From contig CAVPZC010000002.1 of assembly GCA_963710175.1 (NCBI GenBank), positions 1,798,001-1,862,000 on the forward strand: 64,000 nucleotides of DNA, written 5' to 3'. Below are positions 24,720 to 33,453 of the stretch, piece after piece. Position numbers and translations under genes: made by a program. This stretch comes from Phormidesmis sp963710175. Its GTDB lineage: Bacteria > Cyanobacteriota > Cyanobacteriia > Phormidesmidales > Phormidesmidaceae. The notes beneath the pieces were generated by a model that saw nothing but the letters and a program-made list of their open reading frames with translations, was not told the origin of the DNA and made no database searches. Position 1 is the stretch's first letter. The number at the start of each line of letters is the position of its first letter.

Positions 24720-26053
24720 GAGTTTGCAAGTTTCTCAAATCGAACTTTGAGGCCATCGCGAGGTTTGGGCGTAGGGACTACTTTCATGCTCAGGTCTTGG
24801 TTTGGTAGGAGTGTCCACTGGTACTCACGCAGCAGTCGGGCTGCGAAGAGCTTCATTTCTAACCGGGCGAATTCTTTGCCTAAGCACTCACGCAAGCCAC
24901 CGCCAAAGGGAAGATGACTAAAAGGTTCAAGCTTGGGTGCATTTGGGGCAAATCGTTCTGGGTCGAAGTCTTTAGGGTTGGGGAAAACGGTGCTGTCAGT
25001 GTGGGTTGAGTTGATTTGATAGAGAGCCGACCAGCCTTTTGGAATGCTGAATCCACCGTAGTCGTGGTCGCGCAGCACTTCCCTGAAGCCGCCGCCTACA
25101 GGCGGGACGAGCCGCATGACTTCTTTGATGACCTGATCGAGATAGGCCATTTCTTTAAGCGATTCCAGGCTTAGCGGTTGATTGGCAAACTGTGATTGTT
25201 CGGCGCGAGCTTTGGCCATGACCTGAGGGTTTTGGGCGGTGAGCAAGCAGAAGCTGGCGATCGCCGAGGTCAATGTTTCGTGACCGGCAAATAGCAGCAG
25301 CAGTACCTGATCTTTTAGTTCCTCGATGCTCAATCCTTTTTCAGTTTCTTCATCTCGCGCTTTGAGCATGATGTCTAGCGCGTCTGTTTCTGGCCGGTTG
25401 GGGTTGGCCTGAAGTAGAGTTTGGCGATCGCGCACTAGCTGCTCAATCTCGTTCAGCAGCTTAGTTCGGCTGCGCCAGGCCCTTCCAAATCCCGTCCAAG
25501 GTAGGTTAATCGGTAGGCTGAACAAACCAGCGCACCAGGTTTCGAATAGCTCTCCTAGCCGGGTTTCAGACCCGTGGTCAAGTCCAATCAGCAGCTTACA
25601 GGCGATATCGAGGGTGTAGTTGCGGAGCTGAGGATACCAGGTGAGTTCCTTTTGGTGAAGCCAAGATTGGCAGTAGCGATCGCTAATTGTCTCCATCGCA
25701 GGAATGTATTCTGCTAGGGCTCGGGGTTGAAAAGCCTGTACGAGCAGCTTGCGTCTAGCTAAGTGGGTGTGGCCAGACTGTAGTGCCAGCGATAGGGGGC
25801 CGAGTAATTTTTTCACACTGGGGGGCCAGCTGACCTGAAAGTATTCGTTTTCATGCGAGAGGATGAAGCGATTCCCTTCAGGCCCTTTGATGAAAATAGT
25901 GGGACTGCCGAGCAGGTTGGTTTTAAAGACAGGGCCAAATTTGGCGTGGCGTTTGTCAGCAAAGTCAGCATCTGTCAAGAACTTGAGGGTCTCGCCGATG
26001 AGGGGAGGGCCGAAGTTACCAGGCGGAAGAGGCAGTTTGCTAGCGGCGGTCAT
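24716..26053 (-). CDS. Cytochrome P450, CYP120-like
   Basis: This 445-residue P450 is close in pattern to the cyanobacterial CYP120 group, whose Synechocystis member oxidises retinoic acid-like substrates. It lacks a membrane anchor and starts LPLPPGNFGPPLIGETLKFL. The I-helix oxygen-activation motif is LLFAGHETLTSAIAS, the K-helix ExxR is EVMRLVPP, and the heme-binding loop is PFGGGLRECLGKEFARLEMK, with Cys near residue 390. The region GGGFREVLRDHDYGGFSIPK is distinctive for CYP120. It would need ferredoxin and a reductase as redox partners. No dedicated partner lies nearby. The substrate is inferred from the family only. Confidence 0.9.
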   Translation of the reverse strand: MTAASKLPLPPGNFGPPLIGETLKFLTDADFADKRHAKFGPVFKTNLLGSPTIFIKGPEGNRFILSHENEYFQVSWPPSVKKLLGPLSLALQSGHTHLARRKLLVQAFQPRALAEYIPAMETISDRYCQSWLHQKELTWYPQLRNYTLDIACKLLIGLDHGSETRLGELFETWCAGLFSLPINLPWTGFGRAWRSRTKLLNEIEQLVRDRQTLLQANPNRPETDALDIMLKARDEETEKGLSIEELKDQVLLLLFAGHETLTSAIASFCLLTAQNPQVMAKARAEQSQFANQPLSLESLKEMAYLDQVIKEVMRLVPPVGGGFREVLRDHDYGGFSIPKGWSALYQINSTHTDSTVFPNPKDFDPERFAPNAPKLEPFSHLPFGGGLRECLGKEFARLEMKLFAARLLREYQWTLLPNQDLSMKVVPTPKPRDGLKVRFEKLANS

Positions 26054-26281
26054 AATAGGGGGCTTGATCGTTTAACAGCTTCCAAAGTATATCCACAATG
26101 CAGCCCAAGCCCTTCTCGCTTCTGGTTGGCTGCTAAACAGTGCTCCAGGTGCCGGAAAACTTAGTTATTTGACTGATTCTGTCCTGATCAGTGGGCTGTG
26201 TCCTACTAGTGTGGACAAAGTTTAACTAGACAGCTTAGAAAGCTTGACATCAAGTTTTCACCTGCGTAAGTCCTACTATTG

Positions 26282-26887
26282 TCGAAATTCATCCCCTCAG
26301 CAGTCGGGCGCAAAAAAATGGATGCCGAGGATAGGACAGCGAATGCAGGAAAGCTACTTCTGGGCCTGGCGACCGACCGTCCAAAGGGTGTGGAGGGCGT
26401 GGGAGTGATAGAAGTTGTAGCCAGGGAGATAGAAAGGGTCTGTGCGGGGGGCACTAAGGGTGAAAGGCAGCCAGCTGAGGAACGGGATAAGGAACTCTGC
26501 CTTTCTGGGTAGGCGCAGAGCGGGAGAGATGACGGCGCAGCGGTCTAGACGACCTTCGGCGGCCATCAGCAGCGCGATCGCCCCGCCCATAGAAAAGCCC
26601 AGCATGCTGACGTGCCGGTAGTGCTGTTTGGCCTGAGCGATTTCTTGACGGGCAGCGCTGAGCAGGTCGTCTGCGTTGAGCTTGGCGAAGGCAGAGATTT
26701 GCTTGGTACTGTCTCGATAGCCATGTCCAGGGAGTAAGGGAGCATAAGCAGCTATACCTAGCTGGGTCAGGGCATCGACGGCAGGGGCCACTTCGTAGGG
26801 GGTGCCGGTAAATCCGTGAACGCAGATGACGGCGGTATCGGTGGGGGTAGCGGGCTGCTTTTTCAGAGGGGCCGCATCGGGCAGCAA
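26282..26887 (-). pseudogene. Alpha/beta-hydrolase (carboxylesterase-like), 3' end decayed
   Basis: The intact part (177 residues from a TTG at 26887 to 26354) is the N-terminal two-thirds of an esterase/lipase fold. It has the oxyanion-hole segment VHGFTGTPYEVAPA and the nucleophile elbow LGFSMGGAIALLMA with catalytic Ser. After YLPGYNFYHSHALHTLWTVG the frame breaks. Homologous-looking sequence continues in other frames (SSFPAFA, then IHFFAPD), so the catalytic Asp and His are lost. It lies next to the mobile region that starts near 27 kb. It is probably inactive. Confidence 0.7.
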
Positions 26888-27031
26888 GCGAGCCCGATGC
26901 GCTGGAGAGAGGGGTTAAAAGGCGAAGAAGTAGAGGGTATCAGTCAAGGTAGGAGCTGGGGCAGAACTTCGATGTGTTTGATAGGAAGGCCGATGGCTTT
27001 GGTTGGCGTGGATAGGGACTAAGGGGAGCGC

Positions 27032-28363
27032 GAGACTGTATTGATTTTTGTGTAAGCGGTCTAAAATCCTATCAATTCAAGGAGACCGCCCCATGGCCCG
27101 TACGAAAAAAGAACCGAACCGCGTCGATGACCTACTAGACGAACTGCTCGAAGACTGTCACAGCCCGGAAGACATTCTAGGTGAGTCAGGACTGATGAAG
27201 CAGATCAAAAAACGGCTGGTCGAACGTGCGCTAGCTGGAGAACTCAATCATCACCTTAAAAGCGATCGCTTAGAGGAGGGCGTTGCGCCCAACAGCCGCA
27301 ACGGCAGCTCGAAGAAGACCGTTCAATCTGAAGACGGCGAGCTAGACCTGTCGATACCGAGAGACCGCAGAGGTAGCTTCGAGCCGATTCTGGTACCAAA
27401 GCATCAACGTCGCATCGCTGGGCTGGACGAAAAGATCCTGGCGCTTTATGCCAGAGGCAACAGTACGCGCGACATCAGCGCTCAGCTCGAAGAACTCTAT
27501 GGGGGTGCGAAGATATCAGCAGCGGTCATCAGCGACGTGATAGAAAGCGTCAGCGAGGATGTCAAAGCGTGGCAGTCCAGGCCGCTTGATGAGGTCTACC
27601 CGATTGTCTATCTCGATGCGCTGTACGTAAACATCAAGGTCTCAGGACGAGTCAGCAAGCGTGCCGTCTACGTTGTGCTTGGCATCGACCGCGAAGGCGA
27701 TAAGCAATTGCTCGGCCTGTGGGTCGGCGAAGCCGAAACCGAAGGCGCGAAGTTTTGGTTGAAAGTGCTGACGGATCTTCGCAACAGAGGTTTGAAGGAC
27801 ATTCTGATCGCCTGCTGCGATGGCCTCAAGGGCTTCCCACAAGCGATTGAAGCAGTCTACCCACAAACGCAGGTGCAGCTTTGCATTGTGCATTTAATGC
27901 GCAACTGCATGAAGTATGTACCGTGGAAAGACAGAAAAGCCGTTGCCGCTGACCTCAAGCCTATCTACCAAGCCGCCACGCTTGCCGAGTCAGAAGCAGC
28001 CCTCGATGCCTTTGCCGCCAAGTGGGACGAAGCTTACCCGGCTGTCAGCCAGGTTTGGATACGGCACTGGGAGAACGTCATCCCGATATTCGACTACCCA
28101 ATGGAGATTCGCCGCGTCATCTACACCACCAACGCCATTGAGTCGGTCAACCGCTCGCTGCGCAAGGTGATTAAGACGAAGGCTGTCTTCCCCAGCGAAG
28201 ATGCCGTTTTCAGACTGATGTATCTAGCGATGAACAATATCTCGAAGAAGTGGAACAGGCCGATTAAGAACTGGCGTGCAGCCTTGTCACATTTTGCTAT
28301 CCTGTTTCCAGAACGCTTTTCCGCTTAAGAAAAAAGCGCTTACACAAAATTCAGATCACTCTC
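27032..28363 (+). mobile_element. IS256-family insertion sequence with 27-bp inverted ends
   Basis: The left end (27032-27058) and right end (28337-28363) match at 22 of 27 positions in inverted orientation. They share TTTTGTGTAAGCG on the inner side and GAGA on the outer. GGAGCGC occurs on both flanks (27025-27031 and 28364-28370), a target duplication. It is inserted at the terminus of an ISAzo13-like element. Confidence 0.85.
27093..28328 (+). CDS. IS256-family transposase
   Basis: This 411-residue DDE transposase moves the surrounding element by copy-out/paste-in. The start ATG 27093 has AAGGAG at 27079-27084, while the longer frame from 27048 lacks one. Catalytic-region motifs are VYLDALYVNIKVSGRVSKRA (first Asp), IACCDGLKGFPQAIEAVYP (second Asp, with the CCDGL signature) and IYTTNAIESVNRSLRKVI (Glu). 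VQLCIVHLMRNCMKYVPWK is also family-typical. The protein is full length, so the element may be active. Confidence 0.95.
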   Translation: MARTKKEPNRVDDLLDELLEDCHSPEDILGESGLMKQIKKRLVERALAGELNHHLKSDRLEEGVAPNSRNGSSKKTVQSEDGELDLSIPRDRRGSFEPILVPKHQRRIAGLDEKILALYARGNSTRDISAQLEELYGGAKISAAVISDVIESVSEDVKAWQSRPLDEVYPIVYLDALYVNIKVSGRVSKRAVYVVLGIDREGDKQLLGLWVGEAETEGAKFWLKVLTDLRNRGLKDILIACCDGLKGFPQAIEAVYPQTQVQLCIVHLMRNCMKYVPWKDRKAVAADLKPIYQAATLAESEAALDAFAAKWDEAYPAVSQVWIRHWENVIPIFDYPMEIRRVIYTTNAIESVNRSLRKVIKTKAVFPSEDAVFRLMYLAMNNISKKWNRPIKNWRAALSHFAILFPERFSA

Positions 28364-28388
28364 GGAGCGCAAACAAATAAGTTACCGT

Positions 28389-29126
28389 TTACATAGGAAC
28401 AATCGTCACATCCCACTTAGGCAACGTTTCAGACCGTTGCCACTGTTGCTCGAACGGTTCCAACTCATCTTTGGCCACCTTGATACCCTTCTGATAAGTC
28501 GTCTCGACTAACTCAACAATTGGCGCAAAGCCATTCCAAGTCATGTTCGCCGCCCAGCGTAGGGCAGCTTCAACGGTATCGAGGATAGCGCCATTCCAGT
28601 AGTTTTCTAACGCCGCCCAACAGCGCTCTATCGGATTGTACTTGCTGTGATAAGGCGGATAGTAAACCAGGCGTATTTTCATCTGCTCGCGCTGCGAAAA
28701 CTGCACCATACGCTTGATGAACTGAGTCCGCTGGCTTTTGACAGCAGGTCCGTTGTCTAAGTCAATCACCCATTCTGCTATCTCTGAATAGGCGGCCCGA
28801 TGCGTCTGCCACCAGTCTTCTAAGCAGTCGACAATAAAGTCGCTGGTCTCTGCTGACTGCCCGAAGTAAATCGAGAGTTGCTCTCCCTTCACATCGAGAA
28901 TGCCAAAGGGCACTAGTGTGGCTTCGCGGTAGTGGTCATGGTCATCGGCCTGTCGCGGTTCGAGGGTTCGCGCCCCGCCGCCCCTTGATAGATTCCCAAT
29001 GGCGACTTTAGCCTTGCTGTCGATGGAGAGTCTCAACACTTTGGGGTCGGCGTCTGCTGCTGCATTCGCTCGGGCTACATTCTCAAAGATGGCGTCTGTT
29101 TCGGGCACCTTTTTGTGCGGCTTCAC
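28389..29126 (-). CDS. ISAzo13-like transposase, orfB (catalytic part), copy 1
   Basis: This is the C-terminal, catalytic part (245 residues) of an ISAzo13-family DDE transposase. It has VPETDAIFENVARANA, LSIDSKAKVAIGNLSRGG, DLDNGPAVKSQRTQFIKRM (acidic residue) and YPPYHSKYNPIERCWAALEN with the final Glu. It starts with a GTG that overlaps the orfA stop by four bases and lies in the -1 frame relative to orfA. It probably needs a ribosomal -1 shift on the A7 run in orfA to make the full enzyme. This copy has Ile where the other two copies have Thr (YSEIAEW against YSETAEW). Confidence 0.9.
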   Translation of the reverse strand: MKPHKKVPETDAIFENVARANAAADADPKVLRLSIDSKAKVAIGNLSRGGGARTLEPRQADDHDHYREATLVPFGILDVKGEQLSIYFGQSAETSDFIVDCLEDWWQTHRAAYSEIAEWVIDLDNGPAVKSQRTQFIKRMVQFSQREQMKIRLVYYPPYHSKYNPIERCWAALENYWNGAILDTVEAALRWAANMTWNGFAPIVELVETTYQKGIKVAKDELEPFEQQWQRSETLPKWDVTIVPM

Positions 29127-29584
29127 TTTTTGCGTTTTTTTAACCGATAGCCCATCCGGTTCAGCATCGCGCCGATAGTTTGGCGGGTTGGCAAGTCCTC
29201 ATCCCGGTAGCCTTTCTCCTCTATCAGCGCGTCGCGCACCGACTGGGCGCTTACTCTCGCGTAGTAAAACGTAGTCCGAAACGTCGGGTCGGCTTGTGAT
29301 TGCCCATCGACCAGCGCTCGTATAGCCTGCTCTAATTCAGGCTGCTTCGCTTCGCGCCGGTGATTCCCTCGACCTTGATAGTAATCCACGCAGACTACAC
29401 CGCTTTCGCGCTCGTGCAGCCCGAGCTGAACCGTTTGTCGTCCCCACCCAAGATACGTTTCGGCTTTCCGGGCTGAAGCGTCGAAGTAGTCTTCTGCTAC
29501 TTTCGCCATGAACGCTCGTTTCTTATGTCCGCTCAGCTTGCGGGCAGCATCTTTCAAGGTTTCCTTCACCTGTTCATCTAGCAT
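29123..29584 (-). CDS. ISAzo13-like transposase, orfA (N-terminal part), copy 1
   Basis: This 153-residue protein is the DNA-binding half of the transposase. It has a helical region SGHKKRAFMAKVAEDYFDAS, then YLGWGRQTVQLGLHERESG and a helix-turn-helix-like DLPTRQTIGAMLNRMGYRLK. The reading frame ends ...RLKKRKK over an AAAAAAAC heptamer-like run just before the stop. This is the expected place for -1 slippage into orfB. Alone, orfA could act as a regulator of transposition, as in several other IS families. The protein sequence is identical to the orfA at 50757-51218. Confidence 0.88.
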   Translation of the reverse strand: MLDEQVKETLKDAARKLSGHKKRAFMAKVAEDYFDASARKAETYLGWGRQTVQLGLHERESGVVCVDYYQGRGNHRREAKQPELEQAIRALVDGQSQADPTFRTTFYYARVSAQSVRDALIEEKGYRDEDLPTRQTIGAMLNRMGYRLKKRKK

Positions 29585-29767
29585 TCCTCAGCCGCTCTCC
29601 TCTCCCCCTATACCTGCCTATAATCGCTGGTATTGTATTCGTTTGCTACCCCCTAAGTATCGTTAGACGGTATGCGTCAGTAATCTTGCTTAATTGCCCC
29701 GCAATCTGACTTTCGTGATATGGAATTGGGTGTCCTATAGGATGGATAACTTCACTTTACTCACACT

Positions 29768-30112
29768 ATGCGTACGTTCATCAAGCTGATTGGCTTCTCC
29801 CTGTTGATGTTCAGTATCTACTTGCTGGGCCACAATATCATTTTCACCACTAATGTCTCTCCCTACTGGTGGCGAGGTATCGCCGCTGATGCCTCTGTCC
29901 TTTGCCTAGCCATGGGTGTGCTATCGCTGGTCTTTTTGCCTGATGAGTTCAAAGAGATTGGCTGGGTTTCAACTGCCGTCGGTATTCTATTAGTCTTCGC
30001 TAGTAGTCGAGCCATCCTCAACCCTACTAGCCTTTGGGAGTTCTTTCTCTCCTTTATGGTGATGGCCATAGGCTACAAACTGTTCTCAACAGGCCGAGTA
30101 CCCCTCCTGTAG
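29768..30112 (+). CDS. Small four-helix membrane protein
   Basis: This 114-residue protein is almost entirely hydrophobic, with about four membrane segments. Examples are LIGFSLLMFSIYLLGHNIIF, a central VLCLAMGVLSLVFL, ILLVFASSRAIL and FFLSFMVMAIGY. A charged loop, LPDEFKEIGW, separates the second and third. The ATG at 29768 lacks a strong ribosome site. No family is recognised. It lies just outside the right end of ISAzo13 copy 1, and a strong hairpin follows. Confidence 0.6.
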   Translation: MRTFIKLIGFSLLMFSIYLLGHNIIFTTNVSPYWWRGIAADASVLCLAMGVLSLVFLPDEFKEIGWVSTAVGILLVFASSRAILNPTSLWEFFLSFMVMAIGYKLFSTGRVPLL

Positions 30113-30123
30113 CTTGACTATTT

Positions 30124-30171
30124 GGTAGTCCTAAACGATTAAGGATTTTCTATTGCTCGTTTAGGACTACC
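30124..30171. terminator. Perfect 15-bp hairpin after the small membrane gene
   Basis: GGTAGTCCTAAACGA (30124-30138) pairs exactly with TCGTTTAGGACTACC (30157-30171) around an 18-base loop. It is 12 bases past the stop at 30112. It lacks a T-run, so it may stop or stabilise transcripts, or it may be an insertion remnant. Confidence 0.55.
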
Positions 30172-30421
30172 GAAGAAAGAACTCTTTATTCGAATTCAGA
30201 ATATTGACAGTGTTGAGATTATAGAAGCTTCCAGGCTTGGTCCAACATGGGTTTCAAAAGGGCAACACTTTAAAAATTAGTCCGGTTCCTTCAGAGCATA
30301 TTTGACAGGGCTTTGAAGCCTTATTGGCTGGTCAAAAGTGTTACCTGACTTGGAACTACGCCACCGAATGATGGTCTACTTTATGCTGCAAGTGTTACCT
30401 TAAATCGGCAGTTCTGGAACC

Positions 30422-31684
30422 ATGCCCATATTTGACGGGGAATATTTGGTGGGTAATCATAAGCCTAGATACGATTTGGTTGTTTTTGGCGCCACAGGAT
30501 TTGTGGGTCGTATTCTCTGCGGTTACTTGCTCAATCAGGTAGGAGTGAGCGACTCAGTCAGATGGGCCATTGCCGGTCGTTCCAAGGCTAAGCTAGAGAC
30601 CCTCGTTGCCGAACTGGGGGCCAGAGCAGACGGACTGCCTTACCTAACTGCTGATGCCACCGACGAGGCTAGCTTAAGGAAGCTGTGCGCTCAGACTCGG
30701 GTTGTTATTTCTACCGTCGGTCCCTATGCCCTATACGGAGAACTCCTGGTAAAAGTTTGCGCTGACACCGGTACCGATTACTGCGATCTCACCGGGGAAC
30801 CTCAGTGGGTGCGCCAAATGATTGAGCGCTACACCGTCACCGCCCAGGGTTCTGGGGCCCGCATTGTCCACTGCTGTGGGTTTGATTCTATCCCGTCTGA
30901 TTTGGGGGTTTACTACCTACAGCAACAGGCGAAACAGCGGTTCGGCCAGCCTTGCGATCGCATCAAAATGAGAGTCAAATCAGCGCAGGGAGGCGTCTCT
31001 GGGGGCACTGTCGCCAGCGGCGTCAACCTAATTCAAGCGGCCAGAATCGACCCTGAACTGCGCCAGGAATTGGATAATCCCTATTCCCTATGCTCAGAGA
31101 CTCCCCAGTCTTTGGCGCATCCCTCGACCCTGGTCCCTGTCCAGTACGACCCAGACTTCCAGGCGTGGGTGTCGCCATTTGTGATGGCAGCTATTAACAC
31201 TCGCATTGTGCTGCGCTCCAATGCGCTGACGGGTTATTCCTACGGCAAAAACTTTCAGTATGAGGAGGCGGTATTGACCGGCCCCAACACCGCTGGCTGG
31301 CTGACAGCTAAAGGACTCAGTGCGGCCCTCAGTGGCCTTGCGGTGGCCATGACCTTTCCAGCCACCCGCTGGCTCTTGGAGAATACGATTATCCCTAAGC
31401 AGGGTAAAGGCCCGAGCCAGGTGTCTCAAAAGGAGGGGTTTTATGATTTGCGCTTTTGGGGTGTAACGGGCAATGGAGAGACCATTGAGGTAAAGGTTGT
31501 GGGAGATCAGGACCCTGGCTATGGATCTACCGCAAAGATTTTGGGGCAGACGGGACTATGTATCGCTGAGAATTTCGCCGAGGCTAACAAGCCAGGAGGA
31601 TTTTGGACACCTGCGTCGATGTTTGGAAACGTTTTGATAGAGCGGCTGGAGGAGTCTGCTGGATTGACGTTTGAGGTGTGTTGA
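30422..31684 (+). CDS. Saccharopine dehydrogenase-like / trans-acting enoyl reductase family oxidoreductase
   Basis: This 420-residue NAD(P)H-dependent oxidoreductase has an N-terminal Rossmann motif (LVVFGATGFVGRILCGYLLN, about residues 19-38), followed by AIAGRSKAKLETLVAELG. The middle contains RVVISTVGPYALYGELLVKV, DYCDLTGEPQWVRQMIERY and CCGFDSIPSDLGVYYLQQQ. Together these identify the saccharopine-dehydrogenase-like family that includes mycobacterial trans-acting enoyl reductases, which act in lipid synthesis. The reaction in this organism is unknown. About 300 bases upstream contain no gene, only a hairpin and short repeats. Confidence 0.85.
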   Translation: MPIFDGEYLVGNHKPRYDLVVFGATGFVGRILCGYLLNQVGVSDSVRWAIAGRSKAKLETLVAELGARADGLPYLTADATDEASLRKLCAQTRVVISTVGPYALYGELLVKVCADTGTDYCDLTGEPQWVRQMIERYTVTAQGSGARIVHCCGFDSIPSDLGVYYLQQQAKQRFGQPCDRIKMRVKSAQGGVSGGTVASGVNLIQAARIDPELRQELDNPYSLCSETPQSLAHPSTLVPVQYDPDFQAWVSPFVMAAINTRIVLRSNALTGYSYGKNFQYEEAVLTGPNTAGWLTAKGLSAALSGLAVAMTFPATRWLLENTIIPKQGKGPSQVSQKEGFYDLRFWGVTGNGETIEVKVVGDQDPGYGSTAKILGQTGLCIAENFAEANKPGGFWTPASMFGNVLIERLEESAGLTFEVC

Positions 31685-31889
31685 GTTTGGTGGATCTAAT
31701 GACTAGCTCGGAGTAGTAGCTAAATTGTATCCAAAGCCTGTCTCTCGGCCTGTTATTTCAATTTCTGCGCAAACATCAAGAGCAAACTAGGGGACAACAC
31801 ACTACTTGATAGAAAGCTACAACAATACTCTCAGAAAAAATTGGCAGCAAGAGGCCCTTTTGCCTAATCCTAAAATTACAATCGCTCCA

Positions 31890-32343
31890 TACTTATGGAG
31901 CTATAGAGGACGGACAGATCGTAGAGGTGGAAAGCGGCGATCACCCACCGTCAGCGGCGTCCTATCGCGGTCCGTTCTCGCCGATTGCCTAGCAAGCGGC
32001 TAGATTCAGCTAAACCCTACGAGAGTTCCGGTATGAGCAGTTCTCACGACAGCTGGTATCAGCAGCGCTACGGCAGCGCTCAGGGCAACAAACGGCAGCG
32101 GCAGCTCTACGTAGGAGAACGGCTCCCTATGGCGAAAAGGAGCTAAAAGCAGAGAAGCCGCAGACTGATCAGGAGAATGCGCTTGCTATTTTTGCTGAGC
32201 ATAGGATTACCTCCGAAGTGCGCGGCACTAGCTGGTTCTGTGAAGCCAATGCTGAGCAGTGCTACTACTGGCCGAAGTCCGGGTTTGGCGCGTCAAGGGC
32301 AAGCGCCAAACCCTTGGGAGTCAAGGGGCGTAGGACTTTCTGA
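31890..32343 (+). pseudogene. Broken gene of unknown function
   Basis: Protein-like stretches follow one another in changing frames: YGAIEDGQIVEVESGDHPPS, then LDSAKPYESSGMSSSHDSWYQ (frame of ATG 32034), then ELKAEKPQTDQENALAIFAE and TSWFCEANAEQCYYWPKSG, ending at TGA 32341-32343. At least two frameshifts separate them. I do not recognise the family. The bases after 31684 up to this point (about 200) hold nothing convincing. The segment lies in the transposon-rich part of the window, so decay is likely. Confidence 0.35.
32281..32313. repeat. Perfect 11-bp hairpin
   Basis: GGGTTTGGCGC (32281-32291) pairs with GCGCCAAACCC (32303-32313). A second, imperfect hairpin (CGTAGGACTTTC with GAAAGTCTACG) follows at about 32329-32355. 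The two lie at the tail of a broken gene and may be a short palindromic repeat unit. Confidence 0.6.
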
Positions 32344-32460
32344 CGAAAGTCTACGCGGGGCAATAAAGACGCAGCGGTGACGCCTTAGCCTTTGCTGCGC
32401 GAAGCTAGCCCCTCAGCCAACGGCTATCATTGGCAAACTAGCGAAGGAAAGGACGAGCGG

Positions 32461-32796
32461 ATGGAGAACCCAGCAATTAGCCCCGAGGACATCGAGCGCT
32501 GCCAAGAAATTATCGTCGAGTTCTTGCCGCCGCCGGTGACGGAGCAGCAGCGCGAAACTTTAGAGAAGTACCGTGCTGAAGAGCTGACAGAAGCGCGGGC
32601 TGAGTCGATTCGCGGTGGAGACTACGAGCGCTGTCTGTGTTCGTTGCTCAACGCTAAGCAGGAGGAGTCCTCGCCGATAGAGTGTTTGAACAGCGCTGCT
32701 GAGGCGGCTATCAAGTTTGCAGGGGCGGCTGACGGCAGTGAACTGTATGCCAAGTTGACCAAGGTACTGCCTGAGCAGTTCTCTGAAAGGGTTTAG
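32461..32796 (+). CDS. Small acidic protein of unknown function
   Basis: From ATG 32461 (MENPAISPEDIERCQEIIVE), preceded by AAAGGA, the frame gives 111 residues and is rich in Glu and Ala. It is predicted soluble and helical, with TEQQRETLEKYRAEELTEAR and AEAAIKFAGAADGSELYAKL as clear helices. The frame is open to 32392 without a better start. No family is recognised. It stands in a decayed neighbourhood between broken genes, but its own frame is intact. Confidence 0.5.
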   Translation: MENPAISPEDIERCQEIIVEFLPPPVTEQQRETLEKYRAEELTEARAESIRGGDYERCLCSLLNAKQEESSPIECLNSAAEAAIKFAGAADGSELYAKLTKVLPEQFSERV

Positions 32797-32849
32797 CCGC
32801 TTGGTCACCATCGGTCATTTCGTCTGACGGTAGAGAAGGGCAACCGCTG

Positions 32850-33073
32850 CTAGTCTGTGTTCTTAGTGGCTTTAGGCTTGCGCTCGAATGCCAGGATGCT
32901 CGGGCCTTCTAAGACAAAGCCTTCGGGCGTCAGTTCGCCGATACGTCCGGTCACAGCAGCAACCCAGCTCTCGTACTGTTCGTCGGCGAGTGCTGCCAGC
33001 CGTTCTCGACGGCTTCCGGCGTTGGGAGTTCGCTAACTTTTATCGTGGCTTCTAGCTTGCTGGGGACGCTCAT
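32850..33073 (-). pseudogene. Small broken gene of unknown function
   Basis: A frame from ATG 33073 (MSVPSKLEATIKVSELPTPE) is cut short. The sense continues in another frame as RERLAALADEQYESWVAAVT and LEGPSILAFERKPKATKNTD, stopping at 32850-32852. A frameshift of one or two bases near 33000-33020 explains it. The rebuilt product would be about 75 residues. Function unknown. Confidence 0.35.
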
Positions 33074-33231
33074 CGCTACGCCTCAAATATGAATCGCCTC
33101 TAAAAATAGCGATCAAGACAGCAGAGCGAAAGGGCCGAATCTTAATCATTCGGACAAGCCTATAGCCGCAAACCATTTCTATAGCAAACAATGCTTTTTG
33201 AACGACGTGACCTAGCTACGCTTTCTTACTT

Positions 33232-33453
33232 TTAGGAATGCGATCGCCTTTTTCTCTCTATGGAGCCTATCAATACAAAGGGTGAGCGTATGCCTCCGTA
33301 CAGGTGGTAGTTGTGTCCGAGTTCTTTCTGCTGTGGGGCTTCCAGTGCACTCACGAAACCGTGAGGGACCAGGAAGAGCGATTCCTCCCTCATTTTACCG
33401 ATACGGATCAGGACGAAGCGGAAAGGAAAGGTCGGGAAGATTTGGCTGATCAA
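33232..33453 (-). CDS. Uncertain small ORF
   Basis: A 73-residue frame reads RFVLIRIGKMREESLFLVPH and then KELGHNYHLYGGIRSPFVLI, which has a protein-like residue pattern. No family, ribosome site or partner supports it. It is kept as a low-confidence candidate in a region with no other gene between 33074 and 33426. Confidence 0.22.
   Translation of the reverse strand: MISQIFPTFPFRFVLIRIGKMREESLFLVPHGFVSALEAPQQKELGHNYHLYGGIRSPFVLIGSIERKRRSHS

Larger units (their letters stand above)
27023..29653 (-). mobile_element. ISAzo13-like element, copy 1, interrupted by an IS256 element
   Basis: The outer end GGGGAGCGC (27023-27031) is separated from the rest (from 28364) by an IS256 insertion. The other end is GCTACCCCC at 29653. 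The two ends are imperfect inverted repeats (about 19 of 26 matches). TAA flanks both sides (27020-27022 and 29654-29656), which fits a 3-bp target duplication. It carries orfA and orfB on the minus strand and is nearly identical to the copy at 49996-51287. Confidence 0.85.
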
